From IMG/VR virus record IMGVR_UViG_3300009164_000225, positions 1 through 31,403 of that record: DNA of 31,403 bases; one strand, given 5' to 3'. The DNA comes from a virus. The notes beneath the pieces were generated by a model, which was not told the DNA's origin, ran no database searches, and saw nothing but the letters and a program-made list of their open reading frames with translations. Shown in pieces: positions 5,758 to 14,862 of this stretch. Position 1 is the stretch's first letter. Each line of letters opens with the position of its first letter. Both the position numbers and the translations under genes were made by a program.

Positions 5758-6846
5758 ATGAAAGCAATATTAATAAGAAGTCCATATTTTACAGTAATAG
5801 ATGAAACATCACAATTAGGAAGTAAAGTTGAATTATTTATTTGGAATAAAGGAGAAACAGAACCAACTGTACCTACTTATACTTTAAGTAAAAAAGCAGC
5901 ATCAGCATCACAAACTAAAAATGAATATAATATATCTAATTATATAAAAGAATACATTGATATAATAAAACCTACTTATGATTATAGTACAATAGAAGAA
6001 AGTACTAAACAATGGTGTTATGTAAAAGTTAAAAGATATACTGAAGAAACTATAAATGATTTTGTATTATTAAATGAAACATTATATAGTGCTTTTAATG
6101 GATATATAGATTATTTAAGTGGTATTCAAATATCTACAAATAATAATTATAATATATTAACAAATTTTAGGATAAATAAAACATATAAATATTATAGATA
6201 TGGTGGAGAAAAAATTCCATTTATAAATATATTTATTGCTGAAAAAGATGATGTTAGTTATCAAGTTAAATATAGTGATTTGAATGGTGATAATGAAGAA
6301 ATATTTACAATAGTAGATAATCCTGCATTTGATTATTTATTTTCAGTTCCTATAAGTAATGTTGAAAATACTATTTTTAAAGATGGTAATATAATTGAAA
6401 TATTAGTTGATGGAAATTCTGTATTTAAAGTATTATTTATTCCAGAATGCGAAAATAAATATACACCAATGTTATGTTCATTTGTAAATGAATTTGGTGG
6501 TTGGGATTTTATTACATTTTTTAAAGCAAAAACAGAAAGTTGGGAAATTAAAAATAAAGAATATAATTTATTGCCTAATAGTTTAGAATACAATCCATCA
6601 AGAGGAGAAAGTAAATTCTTTAATTATGAAGCTAAACAAAGTATTAAAATAAATACAGGTTGGGTTGAAGAATATTATAATGATTTAATAAAAAACTTAT
6701 TGACTTCAGAAACTATTTTATTAGATAATAAACCAGTTAAATTAAAAACAATGACAACTGATTTAAAAACATCATTACAAGATAAAATGATTAACTATAC
6801 AATAGAATTTGAATATAATTATAATCAAATTAATAATGTAATATAA
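5758..6846 (+). CDS. Tail structural protein, unknown role
   Basis: 362 aa starting MKAILIRSPYFTVIDETSQL, with many short beta-type segments and aromatic residues and no membrane segment. N-terminal IRSPYFVxI is typical of a Bacteroidota phage tail-tip gene found before the large baseplate protein. No catalytic motif is seen. The stop overlaps the next ATG (TAATG), indicating coupled synthesis with the 850-aa protein. Possible distal tail or baseplate component, inferred from position. Confidence 0.55.
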   Translation: MKAILIRSPYFTVIDETSQLGSKVELFIWNKGETEPTVPTYTLSKKAASASQTKNEYNISNYIKEYIDIIKPTYDYSTIEESTKQWCYVKVKRYTEETINDFVLLNETLYSAFNGYIDYLSGIQISTNNNYNILTNFRINKTYKYYRYGGEKIPFINIFIAEKDDVSYQVKYSDLNGDNEEIFTIVDNPAFDYLFSVPISNVENTIFKDGNIIEILVDGNSVFKVLFIPECENKYTPMLCSFVNEFGGWDFITFFKAKTESWEIKNKEYNLLPNSLEYNPSRGESKFFNYEAKQSIKINTGWVEEYYNDLIKNLLTSETILLDNKPVKLKTMTTDLKTSLQDKMINYTIEFEYNYNQINNVI

Positions 6847-9398
6847 TGGAGTTATACATACAAAATCAAAAAATATTTGATAGTGGAGTTAATGAATTAA
6901 CATTATCAAATGTAATAAGTGATAGTACAAAAATTTGGATAGTAAATCAATGGACTAATTATTATGTTTATATTATTTCTGGAGATGGTGCAGGTCAAAT
7001 TGCTTTAATAACTTCAAATGATGAAGATAAATTATTTTTTGATACATTAGAAAAACCTTTAAATAATAATTCTATTTATGAAATAGCTGATTTTAAATAT
7101 CAAAGAGTTGAGATGTTTCAAGATGAAAAAGTTTCAGTTACTTCTACTATACAAAATTATTCAGATATAGGAAAACTATTTACTGATTATTCACAATCAT
7201 TTACTATTCCAGCATCACCTACAAATAATGCTATCTTTTCACATTGGTACGATAATGCAGTTGATAATGGTTATGATGCAAGAATACGTTATAATGCTTT
7301 TATTGAAATAGATACAATACCATTTAGACAAGGTAATGTTCAATTAGAAAAAGCAAATAAAAAGAATGGATATATTGAAAGTTATACTTTAACATTTTAT
7401 GGAAATTTAACACAACTAAAAGACAAATTTGGAGATGATAAATTAAATGCTTTAGACTATACAAGTTTAAATCACGTTTATGATAGTTTAACAGTTTGGC
7501 AAAGAATTAAATATAATTATGAAGTTAATTATCCATTAATAGGAAATAATAGAAAATTAGAATATTTAACTGGAACAACATCAGATATAACTACTAATGC
7601 TGGAGCTATTAAATGGAATGATTTATTTCCATCAGTACAAGTAAAAAAAATATTTGATTTTATACAAACTAAATATGGAATAACATTTACAGGTAATTTT
7701 TTAAACTATGGACAATTTGATAAGTTGTATATGTTTATGAAAAATAGTGAATTACCAAGAGCATATAATGCAGGAGTATTTTTTGATTATTATAGAATTA
7801 CAGGTACTGCAACATTCCCAGAATATAATCAAGTAACAAATGTTATAACTACTGATTGGAATAGTGGTTATTTTATAACAGGTACATCACCATTTCCTGT
7901 ATATGGTGGAAATAGAAGAATATTATTTAAGTTTAAAGTAGAACCAGCATCAGCATATACATCAACAATTTATAGAGTAGATTTATTTCAAGATGATGTT
8001 ATAATTAAAACATTTGAGAATTTAGTAGGAACAACTGATAATTATATATTTGACATTAAGCAATCAGATGATGCTGCAAGTCATAAATATAAAATTAAAG
8101 TTTCTGCATTAGGAGCATTTGATTTTAAATCAAGAATAGCTTATGTAAGAAGAAACACATATGGAGATAGAACTACTGACTGTTACAATTATGCAACAAG
8201 TGGTTCACCAACTGGACAATCATTTATTGCAATGCAAGATATTGTAAATTATGTACCAGATATTAAAGTAGCTGATTTTTTTATGGGAATAGTAAAGATG
8301 TTTAATCTTATTATTACACCTATAAATGCTACAACTTTTAAATTAGAGCCATTAGAATTATATTATCAAGCAGGACAAATAAAAGATTTAACACCATACA
8401 TATATGCTGATGAATTAGATATTGAAAAACCTAAACTATTTAAGTCAATAGAATTTAGTTATGAAAAGTCTGAAAACATATTGAATGACAAATATAGTGG
8501 CTTATTTAACAAACAATATGGAGATTTATTATTTGATAGTGGTTCTAATTCAGAAAGTGGTAAATACGAGATTAAATTGCCTTTTGAAGATGTAATGTGG
8601 GAAAAGACAACAGGATATGATTTTCAAACTGCTACATTATGGAATAAAGATTTACAAAGTTATACACCAAAACCAATATTGATGTATAAAAATGACTCAA
8701 CAATAGTACCAACTGCTATTAAAGTTACAACAGAAACATCAAGTGTTTATAATACTACTTTAAACTATATAAGATTTAATAATGATATTCCATTAGGTGG
8801 AACTGATTTAGGTTATGTAAACACATTAAATTGGAATGCAGAAGTTTCTTCGTGGTATTTAACAGTAGCACCAGATGGATTATATAAAAGACACTATGAG
8901 CAATATATTGCAAATCTATATAATCAAAAGACAAGAGTTTTAAAAGTTAAAGCAAAATTAGAGCCAAGAAATTTAACTAAATTAAAATTAAATGATAGGA
9001 TTATAATTAGAGATAACAGATATATTATTAATTCTTTTACTACTGATTTAACTAATGGAGAAGCAACATTTGAATTAATAAATGATTATAGAGTATTAGG
9101 ATATAATTCAATAGGATATAGATATTCAAATATTGAATTGTTATCAGTAGATAATACTGCACAAGATATTCAAATAGATATTTATAAAGGAATGTTCAAA
9201 TTAATAAATGTTTATGCTGATGCTACTGGATTTGTTACTTGGGCAGATGATAGAAATATGGAAGATGATTTTAGTACAATTATTTCAATAGCACAAAATA
9301 CAACTAGAGCAGAAAGAATTAAAAACTTTGAAATAGAATTTGAAGATTATGATGGTAATATAGTTTTAGTAGAAATTCCAGTAATACAAGATTTATGA
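6846..9398 (+). CDS. Large baseplate or tail-tip protein
   Basis: 850 aa, the largest product here. The N-terminal part contains RVEMFQDEKVSVTSTIQN and IGKLFTDYSQSFTIPASPTN, and the last third contains LKLNDRIIIRDNRYIINSFT, a pattern of the conserved tail-tip/baseplate protein of Bacteroidota siphophages. Mostly beta-rich with no peptidoglycan hydrolase motif recognised. It sits between the 362-aa tail protein and the tape measure, so it probably builds the tail tip that meets the cell. Confidence 0.6.
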   Translation: MELYIQNQKIFDSGVNELTLSNVISDSTKIWIVNQWTNYYVYIISGDGAGQIALITSNDEDKLFFDTLEKPLNNNSIYEIADFKYQRVEMFQDEKVSVTSTIQNYSDIGKLFTDYSQSFTIPASPTNNAIFSHWYDNAVDNGYDARIRYNAFIEIDTIPFRQGNVQLEKANKKNGYIESYTLTFYGNLTQLKDKFGDDKLNALDYTSLNHVYDSLTVWQRIKYNYEVNYPLIGNNRKLEYLTGTTSDITTNAGAIKWNDLFPSVQVKKIFDFIQTKYGITFTGNFLNYGQFDKLYMFMKNSELPRAYNAGVFFDYYRITGTATFPEYNQVTNVITTDWNSGYFITGTSPFPVYGGNRRILFKFKVEPASAYTSTIYRVDLFQDDVIIKTFENLVGTTDNYIFDIKQSDDAASHKYKIKVSALGAFDFKSRIAYVRRNTYGDRTTDCYNYATSGSPTGQSFIAMQDIVNYVPDIKVADFFMGIVKMFNLIITPINATTFKLEPLELYYQAGQIKDLTPYIYADELDIEKPKLFKSIEFSYEKSENILNDKYSGLFNKQYGDLLFDSGSNSESGKYEIKLPFEDVMWEKTTGYDFQTATLWNKDLQSYTPKPILMYKNDSTIVPTAIKVTTETSSVYNTTLNYIRFNNDIPLGGTDLGYVNTLNWNAEVSSWYLTVAPDGLYKRHYEQYIANLYNQKTRVLKVKAKLEPRNLTKLKLNDRIIIRDNRYIINSFTTDLTNGEATFELINDYRVLGYNSIGYRYSNIELLSVDNTAQDIQIDIYKGMFKLINVYADATGFVTWADDRNMEDDFSTIISIAQNTTRAERIKNFEIEFEDYDGNIVLVEIPVIQDL

Positions 9399-9556
9399 TA
9401 AAATTAATAATTGAAATGCTACAAATGGATGAGCATTATGGGCAATCTGAAATAATAGAAATAGCAAAAGGTAAATATGAATTACCAGCTACATTTTCAG
9501 ATACATTTAAACAATTTAAAAGACAATTAAAAGAAAAGAAAAATGGCAGAAACTAA
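9395..9556 (+). CDS. 53-aa hypothetical protein between baseplate and tape measure genes
   Basis: The ATG overlaps the previous stop (ATGA) and the end overlaps the tape measure start by 14 bases. Begins MIKLIIEMLQMDEHYGQSEI and ends with a Lys/Arg-rich helix. Overlaps on both sides support it as a real gene; function unknown. Confidence 0.55.
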   Translation: MIKLIIEMLQMDEHYGQSEIIEIAKGKYELPATFSDTFKQFKRQLKEKKNGRN

Positions 9557-11429
9557 AACTATAAACTTAGAAGTAAATTCTAACTTAAATAAAACTGAAC
9601 AAGCAGTTACATCTTTAAAAAGTGAATTAAGAAAAGCACAAGCAGAAGTAGCATCTTTAAGTGATAAGTTTGGTGCAACATCTAAAGAAGCTATTGAAGC
9701 AGCTAAAAGAGCAGCAGAATTAAAAGATAGAATTGGTGATGCTAAGAATTTAACAGATGCCTTTAATCCAGATGCAAAGTTTAAAGCATTAGCTGGTGCT
9801 GCTAATATTGCTGCTGGAGCATTAGCTGGTTTTGAAGGTGCTATGGGATTAGTTGGTGTACAATCAGAAGAAGCACAACAAGCTATTTTAAAAGTACAAT
9901 CAGCATTAGCATTATCACAAGGTTTAAATGTTTTACAAGAAATACCAGACACATTTAGAAATATTAAAGCAGTAGCTATAAATGCTTTTAATGGAATAAA
10001 AGGAGCTATTGGAGCAACAGGAATAGGTTTATTAATTGTTGCTTTAGGAGTACTTTATACAAATTGGGATAGTATAAAAAAAGCAGTTACAACTGCAATA
10101 CCAGCTTTTAATAATATAGGTGCAGTATTTAATAAAACAAAAGAAGTAATTTTTGGGATTGGTAATGCAATTATACAATATTTAATAACACCATTTAAGG
10201 TTTTAGGTAAACTTATAATGGGTGATTTTAAAGGTGCTTTAAATGATATTAAAAATGGTTTTAATATAATTGGTAATTATGAAAAAGGAGCATCAAAAGA
10301 AAGACAAGACCAAGCAGATGCAGCAGCAAAAGAAAGATTAGAAAAACAAATTAAAAATAAAGAAAATGAAATTGCAGTAGCAAAAGCAGCTGGAAAAGAT
10401 ACATATAATTTAGAAAAAGATAATCTACATAGAAAATTAATTTTAAATAAAGAAAATCAAGAAGAACTTGAAAAATTAAGACAAGAAGAAAAAATATTAG
10501 ATGCAGCACATAAAAAAGATTTACAAGAAAAACAAAAAGCACATCAAAATGAATTAAATAGATTATCAAAAGAAGCAGAAGCAGAAGCTAAAAGATTAAG
10601 AGAAGAAAAAGAAAAAGAAGAACAAGAATTAGCCAAAACAAAAAGAGATAAACAAAGAGAAGATGCTTATGCAGTTTTAGATGAAATAGAAAAAGCTGCA
10701 AAAGAAAATGCAGATAGGGTAAAAACTGAAAGTGAAAAAGCAATTGATGATGAAAATTCACGATATGAAAAATTAAGAAAAGCTGCTGAGGATGCTGGTA
10801 TGTTACCAGAACAAATTGAACAATTAGAAATACAACATTTAAATAATTTAAATGATATTAAATTAGCAGCACAACAAAAGGATTATGAAAATGAAAAGAC
10901 TATTGATGAAGCAAAGTTAGCACAAAAGAAAGCTATTGAAAATGCTAAAATGGAGTTATTAAATTCAGCATTTGGAGCAGCAAAAGGTTTATTTGAAAAA
11001 AATAAAGGTGTACAAAAAGCAATTATAATAGCTGAAAATGCTATGGCTTTATCAAGTTTAGTAAGAAGTACAATACAAGCAGTTGGAAAAGATAACGTAG
11101 CATCTCCTACTACTTTAGGTATGCCTTGGAGTGGTATTCATATTGCTCAAGGTGCTATTGGTGCTGCTAATATTGTAATGAGTACAACAAAAGCATTAAG
11201 TGCTTTAGGTGGTGGTTCAGCAGGTTCATCTCCATCTATGGGAAGTACAGTTGGCGGTGGTGCTGCTGCTCCAAGTTTTAATGTAGTAGGAAATGCAGGA
11301 GTAAATCAAATAGCAGAAACTATGAATAGACAACAACAAAGTCCAATACAAGCATATGTAGTAGCACAAAATGTAACTACTGCTCAATCATTAAATAGAA
11401 ATATAGTTAGTAACGCAAGTTTAGGATAA
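9543..11429 (+). CDS. Tail tape measure protein
   Basis: 628 aa. It sets tail length and leaves the tail at DNA ejection. Residues 1-75 are Ala/Lys-rich coiled coil; a hydrophobic segment IGATGIGLLIVALGVLYTNW lies near 155-175; residues 250-480 are a long charged coiled coil rich in KEK and EAE repeats; the end has a Gly/Ala/Ser-rich region with IHIAQGAIGAANIVMSTTKA. This order is typical. At about 1.5 angstroms per residue the length predicts a tail near 90-100 nm. It follows the baseplate gene, the reverse of the usual order. Confidence 0.8.
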   Translation: MAETKTINLEVNSNLNKTEQAVTSLKSELRKAQAEVASLSDKFGATSKEAIEAAKRAAELKDRIGDAKNLTDAFNPDAKFKALAGAANIAAGALAGFEGAMGLVGVQSEEAQQAILKVQSALALSQGLNVLQEIPDTFRNIKAVAINAFNGIKGAIGATGIGLLIVALGVLYTNWDSIKKAVTTAIPAFNNIGAVFNKTKEVIFGIGNAIIQYLITPFKVLGKLIMGDFKGALNDIKNGFNIIGNYEKGASKERQDQADAAAKERLEKQIKNKENEIAVAKAAGKDTYNLEKDNLHRKLILNKENQEELEKLRQEEKILDAAHKKDLQEKQKAHQNELNRLSKEAEAEAKRLREEKEKEEQELAKTKRDKQREDAYAVLDEIEKAAKENADRVKTESEKAIDDENSRYEKLRKAAEDAGMLPEQIEQLEIQHLNNLNDIKLAAQQKDYENEKTIDEAKLAQKKAIENAKMELLNSAFGAAKGLFEKNKGVQKAIIIAENAMALSSLVRSTIQAVGKDNVASPTTLGMPWSGIHIAQGAIGAANIVMSTTKALSALGGGSAGSSPSMGSTVGGGAAAPSFNVVGNAGVNQIAETMNRQQQSPIQAYVVAQNVTTAQSLNRNIVSNASLG

Positions 11430-11443
11430 TGTTATTTAAAAGC

Positions 11444-11474
11444 ATCATTAAGTTAAAAAAAGATAGTTAATGAT
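11444..11474. repeat. Inverted repeat after the tape measure gene
   Basis: ATCATTAA (11444-11451) and TTAATGAT (11467-11474) are perfect 8-bp arms around 15 bases. No T-run follows, so it is not a standard terminator; it may be a weak terminator, RNA processing site or operator. Confidence 0.35.
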
Positions 11475-11485
11475 ACTTATTTAAA

Positions 11486-11513
11486 ACAAAATATAAATAA
11501 TTTAATTTTTAAA
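11486..11513 (+). promoter_or_regulatory. Late-promoter-like motif upstream of the protease gene
   Basis: ACAA at 11486 and ATTTTTAAA at 11505, 19 bases apart, 19 bases before the ATG at 11524. A TTTAAA stretch precedes the ACAA. It belongs to the set of six such leaders. Confidence 0.45.
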
Positions 11514-11523
11514 AAAAAGTAGA

Positions 11524-12117
11524 ATGAAAAAGTTAGAAACTATTTATTTAGATATAGATGAACAAAATATTCAAGATGGAATAGATGCTATTAGTTTAGT
11601 TAAATTTCCAGCTATTGAAGAAAATTGGGTTGCTTTAAATGAACACAAAGTAGAACTTAAAACTATTGATGAAGATAAACGTATTGTAATAGGATTAGCT
11701 TTAATACCTGAAAAAGATATTTATAGACGCAATGGAGATTATGAATATAATATTCGTTTCTCAAAAGAAACAGTTAGAAAAGCATCAGAACTATATCTTA
11801 AAAAACTTAAAATACATAATTCAACATTAGAACACGAAAAGAAAACTGATGGTGTTTATACAATAGAAAGTTGGATAGTAGAAGATGTAAACAAAGATAA
11901 ATCTGCAATATATAATTTAAACGCAGTTGAGGGTGCTTGGGTTGTTGTTCAAAGAATAGATAATGATGAAGTATGGGCAGATGTTAAAAGTGGTTTATAT
12001 CAAGGATATAGCATAGAAGGATATTTTAGCGAAAAAGCAGAATTAAATCTACAACAAGATGCAGAGCAAGAATTGATTGATAAAATTAAACAAATCATTC
12101 TTAAAAATGAAAATTAG
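11524..12117 (+). CDS. Prohead protease (XkdF-like serine protease)
   Basis: 197 aa. It matures the capsid by cleaving scaffold and capsid precursors. Features: ISLVKFPAIEENW near 23-35; candidate catalytic His104 in TLEHEKKTDG and Ser116 in TIESWIVED; then GAWVVVQRIDNDEVW and GYSIEGYF. This matches the XkdF family, which keeps the His-Ser layout of herpesvirus/HK97-type proteases. It sits upstream of the scaffold candidate and capsid genes. The end overlaps the HAD gene by 11 bases. Confidence 0.75.
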   Translation: MKKLETIYLDIDEQNIQDGIDAISLVKFPAIEENWVALNEHKVELKTIDEDKRIVIGLALIPEKDIYRRNGDYEYNIRFSKETVRKASELYLKKLKIHNSTLEHEKKTDGVYTIESWIVEDVNKDKSAIYNLNAVEGAWVVVQRIDNDEVWADVKSGLYQGYSIEGYFSEKAELNLQQDAEQELIDKIKQIILKNEN

Positions 12118-12400
12118 TTTTGATTATGATGGAACATTAAGTACTGCAAAAGGTACTGAAATGGCAACTAAATTTTTAGCTGATGGAAATGATGTTTATA
12201 TAATTTCTGCAAGACATTTAAAGCAAGGAATGATTAATAAAGCAAAATCATTAGGTATTCCTATTAGTAGAGTTTATGCAACAGGCAGTAATATAAATAA
12301 AGTAAACAAAGTTAAAAGTTTAAAGATAGATGTTCATTATGATAATAATGAAAATGTAATTAAACAACTTGAAGGAATAGGTAAAATTTTTAATAATTAA
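12107..12400 (+). CDS. HAD-family phosphatase-like protein
   Basis: 97 aa from the ATG at 12107, giving MKISFDYDGTLS at the very N-terminus: Asp6 and Asp8 of HAD motif I. IISARH fits motif II and DVHYDNN near 78-84 fits the acidic motif IV. This is a minimal capless HAD fold, as seen in small phage phosphatases acting on nucleotides or DNA ends; the substrate is unknown. An upstream in-frame ATG at 12077 would extend into the protease gene and is unlikely. Its place between capsid genes is unusual. Confidence 0.65.
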   Translation: MKISFDYDGTLSTAKGTEMATKFLADGNDVYIISARHLKQGMINKAKSLGIPISRVYATGSNINKVNKVKSLKIDVHYDNNENVIKQLEGIGKIFNN

Positions 12401-12403
12401 ATA

Positions 12404-12592
12404 ATGGGTAAAAACAAGTACACAAGTCCAAAAGATGGAAAAAGAGGTTGTTTATGTGATGATAGCACATATTCAAATGAATGTTGCAAAGGTGAATTAA
12501 TAAATCAAGGTATTGGTTCATTAGTTAATCAAGGAGAACATACAGTAACAGTTATAGATGGAGTAAGAACAACAATTAGACAAAACGGATAG
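12404..12592 (+). CDS. Small Cys-rich structural-region protein
   Basis: 62 aa with GKRGCLCDDSTYSNECCKGE near 13-32 and QGIGSLVNQG after it. The CxC...CC cluster could bind a metal or form disulfides. Similar short proteins with a CLC--YS--CC-G...QGIG pattern occur beside capsid genes of Bacteroidota phages. Role unknown; possible minor virion protein. Confidence 0.55.
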   Translation: MGKNKYTSPKDGKRGCLCDDSTYSNECCKGELINQGIGSLVNQGEHTVTVIDGVRTTIRQNG

Positions 12593-12602
12593 TCAATTTA
12601 TA

Positions 12603-12636
12603 ACAAATATAAATAGTATTAATTTTTAAATAAAAA
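12603..12636 (+). promoter_or_regulatory. Late-promoter-like motif upstream of the scaffold-capsid genes
   Basis: ACAA at 12603 and ATTTTTAAATAAAAA at 12622, again 19 bases apart, 17 bases before the ATG at 12639. TTTATA precedes the ACAA. Confidence 0.5.
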
Positions 12637-12638
12637 AA

Positions 12639-13193
12639 ATGAACGTAGTAAATCAAATTAAAGAACTTTTGGGTATGGAAGTAAAACTTGCTCAAATGAA
12701 ATTACAAGATGGTGTTACTGTTATTGAAGCAGAAGCATTTGAACCAGAAATGGCAGTCTTTATTGTAAATGGTACAGATAAAGTACCAATGCCAGTTGGA
12801 GAGTATATGCTTGAAGATGGTAATGTTTTAAAAGTAGATGTAGAAGGAGTTATAGCTGCTATTGAAACACCACAAGAAGAAATGCCAGTTAATGAAGAAA
12901 CAACACAAACACCAGCTGAAATGGAAATGACTGCTGAAACTTCTACACCAAAAAGAGTAGTAGAAAGTGTTACAAAAGAAATGTTCTTTTCTGAAATTGA
13001 AAAATTAAGAGCAGAAATTGCTGAATTAAAATTATCAAAAACTGAAGTAGTAGAAGCAGTTGAATTATCAAATGATAATGTTGAAATTTTAACACACAAT
13101 CCAGAAGCTACATCAGAAGTTAAAAAGAATTTATATTCACAAAAAAGAGGTGCTACAACATTTGATGTAGTATTGAGTAAATTAAACAAATAA
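12639..13193 (+). CDS. Scaffold-like protein upstream of major capsid
   Basis: 184 aa. The N-terminal half is beta-type with LEDGNVLKVDVEGVIAAIE near 61-79, then an acidic linker rich in Glu/Thr/Pro, then a coiled coil with IEKLRAEIAELKLS near 126-139, and a basic end. Acidic composition, coiled coil and position just before the capsid gene fit a capsid assembly scaffold; no cleavage site could be assigned by eye. Confidence 0.6.
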   Translation: MNVVNQIKELLGMEVKLAQMKLQDGVTVIEAEAFEPEMAVFIVNGTDKVPMPVGEYMLEDGNVLKVDVEGVIAAIETPQEEMPVNEETTQTPAEMEMTAETSTPKRVVESVTKEMFFSEIEKLRAEIAELKLSKTEVVEAVELSNDNVEILTHNPEATSEVKKNLYSQKRGATTFDVVLSKLNK

Positions 13194-13212
13194 TAAAAAT
13201 AAAAATTAAATA
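13186..13212 (+). promoter_or_regulatory. Late-promoter-like motif overlapping the scaffold stop
   Basis: ACAA at 13186 and ATTAAATAAAAA at 13205, the same 19-base spacing, 12 bases before the capsid ATG at 13217. The second box is a shortened variant. It would let the capsid gene be expressed above the scaffold gene. Confidence 0.4.
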
Positions 13213-13216
13213 AAAA

Positions 13217-14170
13217 ATGGCTACAACAACAAGTATTACAACAACTTATGCTGGAGAATTTGCTGGAAAGTATATATCTGCTGCATTATTATCTGCTTCA
13301 ACTATCGAAAATGGTGGTATTGAAGTAAAACCAAATGTAAAATATAAAGAAGTAATCAAGAAAATTGCTACTGATGCAATAGTAAAAGATGCTACTTGTG
13401 ATTTTACTGCAACTTCAACTGTAACTTTAACAGAAAAAATCTTACAACCCGAAGAATTTCAGGTAAATTTGAGCTTGTGCAAGAAAGATTTTCATAGCAA
13501 TTGGGAAGCCGTACAAATGGGTTATTCTGCTTTTGATAGTTTACCACCATCATTTGCTGATTTCTTGTTAGCTCACGTAGCTGCTAAAGTTGCTGAAAAA
13601 ACAGAGCAAAACATTTGGAAAGGTGTAACTGCTAATGCTGGAGAATTTAATGGTATTGCTACTTTGGTTGCTTTAGATGCTGCTTTACCAACTGCTCAAG
13701 AAGTTGCTGGAACAACTGTTACTGCTTCAAACGTAGTTGCTGAATTAGGTAAATTAGTTGATGCCATTCCTGCTTCACTTTACGGAAAAGAAGATTTGTA
13801 TTTATATGTTTCTCAAAATATTGCAAGAGCATACGTTAGAGCATTAGGTGGATTTGGTGCAAGTGGTTTAGGAGCTAATGGTACAAACAATATGGGTACT
13901 CAATGGTGGAACAATGGTTCACTTTCATTTGATGGTATCAAAATATTTGTTGCAAATGGATTAGCTAACAATACTGCTATTGCTGCACAAAAATCTAACT
14001 TATTCTTTGGAACTGGCTTACTTGCGGATACCCAAGAAGTTCAATTAATTGATATGAGTCCAATCGATGGGTCGCAAAATTGTAGAGTAGTAATGAGATT
14101 TACCGCTGGAGTACAATACGGAATAGTTGAAGATATTACTACATACGGTATTACAAATTCAGCTAATTAA
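13217..14170 (+). CDS. Major capsid protein
   Basis: 317 aa, forming the capsid shell. It has a Thr/Ala-rich N-terminus, ILQPEEFQVNLSLCKKDFHS near 76-95, SFADFLLAHVAAKVAEKTEQ, a Gly-rich loop FGASGLGANGTNNMG, and a beta-rich end with RVVMRFTAGVQYGIVEDI. The pattern resembles HK97-fold major capsid proteins of Bacteroidota siphophages. Codon use includes more G/C-ending codons than neighbouring genes, as expected for high expression. A strong terminator follows. Confidence 0.85.
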   Translation: MATTTSITTTYAGEFAGKYISAALLSASTIENGGIEVKPNVKYKEVIKKIATDAIVKDATCDFTATSTVTLTEKILQPEEFQVNLSLCKKDFHSNWEAVQMGYSAFDSLPPSFADFLLAHVAAKVAEKTEQNIWKGVTANAGEFNGIATLVALDAALPTAQEVAGTTVTASNVVAELGKLVDAIPASLYGKEDLYLYVSQNIARAYVRALGGFGASGLGANGTNNMGTQWWNNGSLSFDGIKIFVANGLANNTAIAAQKSNLFFGTGLLADTQEVQLIDMSPIDGSQNCRVVMRFTAGVQYGIVEDITTYGITNSAN

Positions 14171-14191
14171 TAATTAATTATTAATCAAATT

Positions 14192-14222
14192 AAGGGTGGT
14201 GCAAAAACACCACCTTTTTTTT
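14192..14222 (+). terminator. Strong Rho-independent terminator after the capsid gene
   Basis: Seven-pair GC-rich stem GGTGGTG (14195-14201) and CACCACC (14208-14214), loop CAAAAA, then eight Ts. It ends or attenuates the capsid transcript before the tail tube gene. Confidence 0.95.
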
Positions 14223-14242
14223 AACTTTAAATATATATAAAT

Positions 14243-14767
14243 ATGGCTTGTGATATTAGTTTAGGTAGATTAGAACCTTGCAAAGATAGCAATGGTGGAT
14301 TAAAAGCAGTTTACTTTGTAAATTGGGGAGAAGTAGATGGAATTACTTATGGTACAGGTGAGCAAACAGATGCTATTAATGGTTTTAATGGTGACCCAAA
14401 TGCTTACAGATATGAGTTAAAAGGTAATTCATCTTTTACTCAAACAATTACTTCTTCAAGAGAAAATGGAACTACATTTTTTCAACAAGAATTAGCATTA
14501 ACTTTAAAAAAATTATCAATAGTAGACCACAAACAAATTAAACTTTTGGCTTATGGTAGACCACAAGTAATTGTTGAAGATAACAATAGTAACTTCTTCT
14601 TTTGTGGATTAGAACACGGAATGGATGTAACAGGTGGAACTATTGTAACTGGTGCTGCTATGGGTGATTTAAGTGGTTATACATTAACACTTACAGGAAT
14701 GGAACCAGTACCAGCAAACTTCTTATTAAATGGTATAGGTGATTTTAATGTTATTATTACAGATTAA
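14243..14767 (+). CDS. Major tail tube protein
   Basis: 174 aa. It begins MACDISLGRLEPCKDSNGG, then LKAVYFVNWGEVDGI, with beta-rich remainder containing QTITSSRENGTTFFQQELAL and ALxxDLSGYTLTLTGMEP. This matches tail tube subunits of Bacteroidota siphophages. It lies between two terminators with its own A-rich leader, in keeping with separate high-level expression. Its distance from the tape measure gene is unusual. Confidence 0.75.
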   Translation: MACDISLGRLEPCKDSNGGLKAVYFVNWGEVDGITYGTGEQTDAINGFNGDPNAYRYELKGNSSFTQTITSSRENGTTFFQQELALTLKKLSIVDHKQIKLLAYGRPQVIVEDNNSNFFFCGLEHGMDVTGGTIVTGAAMGDLSGYTLTLTGMEPVPANFLLNGIGDFNVIITD

Positions 14768-14791
14768 TAATTGTTTTTTTGTTTTTTAATT

Positions 14792-14817
14792 AAGGAGTGT
14801 TTAGACACTCCTTTTTT
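14792..14817 (+). terminator. Rho-independent terminator after the tail tube gene
   Basis: Stem AAGGAGTGT (14792-14800) and ACACTCCTT (14805-14813), four-base loop TTAG, then a T-run. Perfect pairing. Confidence 0.9.
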
Positions 14818-14818
14818 A

Positions 14819-14857
14819 TTTAAAACAATTTCAACTTACTTTTATTTTTAAATAAAA
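14819..14857 (+). promoter_or_regulatory. Promoter-like repeat before the portal operon
   Basis: Second copy of the 39-base element at 3972-4010 (34 of 39 identical). ACAA at 14825 and ATTTTTAAATAAAAA at 14844, 19 bases apart, 19 bases before the ATG at 14863. It immediately follows a terminator. Confidence 0.55.
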
Positions 14858-14862
14858 ACTAA

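Noticed and set aside
9527-9952. Long open frame on the minus strand inside the tape measure gene
   Set aside because: It is the antisense shadow of an Ala-rich coding region; Ser/Ala/Pro-rich product without any recognisable pattern and no leader.
11429-11470. 13-codon frame after the tape measure stop (TAATG)
   Set aside because: Too short to support, although the stop-start overlap resembles real gene junctions here.
12692-13189. 165-codon minus-strand frame opposite the scaffold gene
   Set aside because: Low-complexity Ser/Thr product mirroring the acidic scaffold sequence; the plus-strand gene is well supported.
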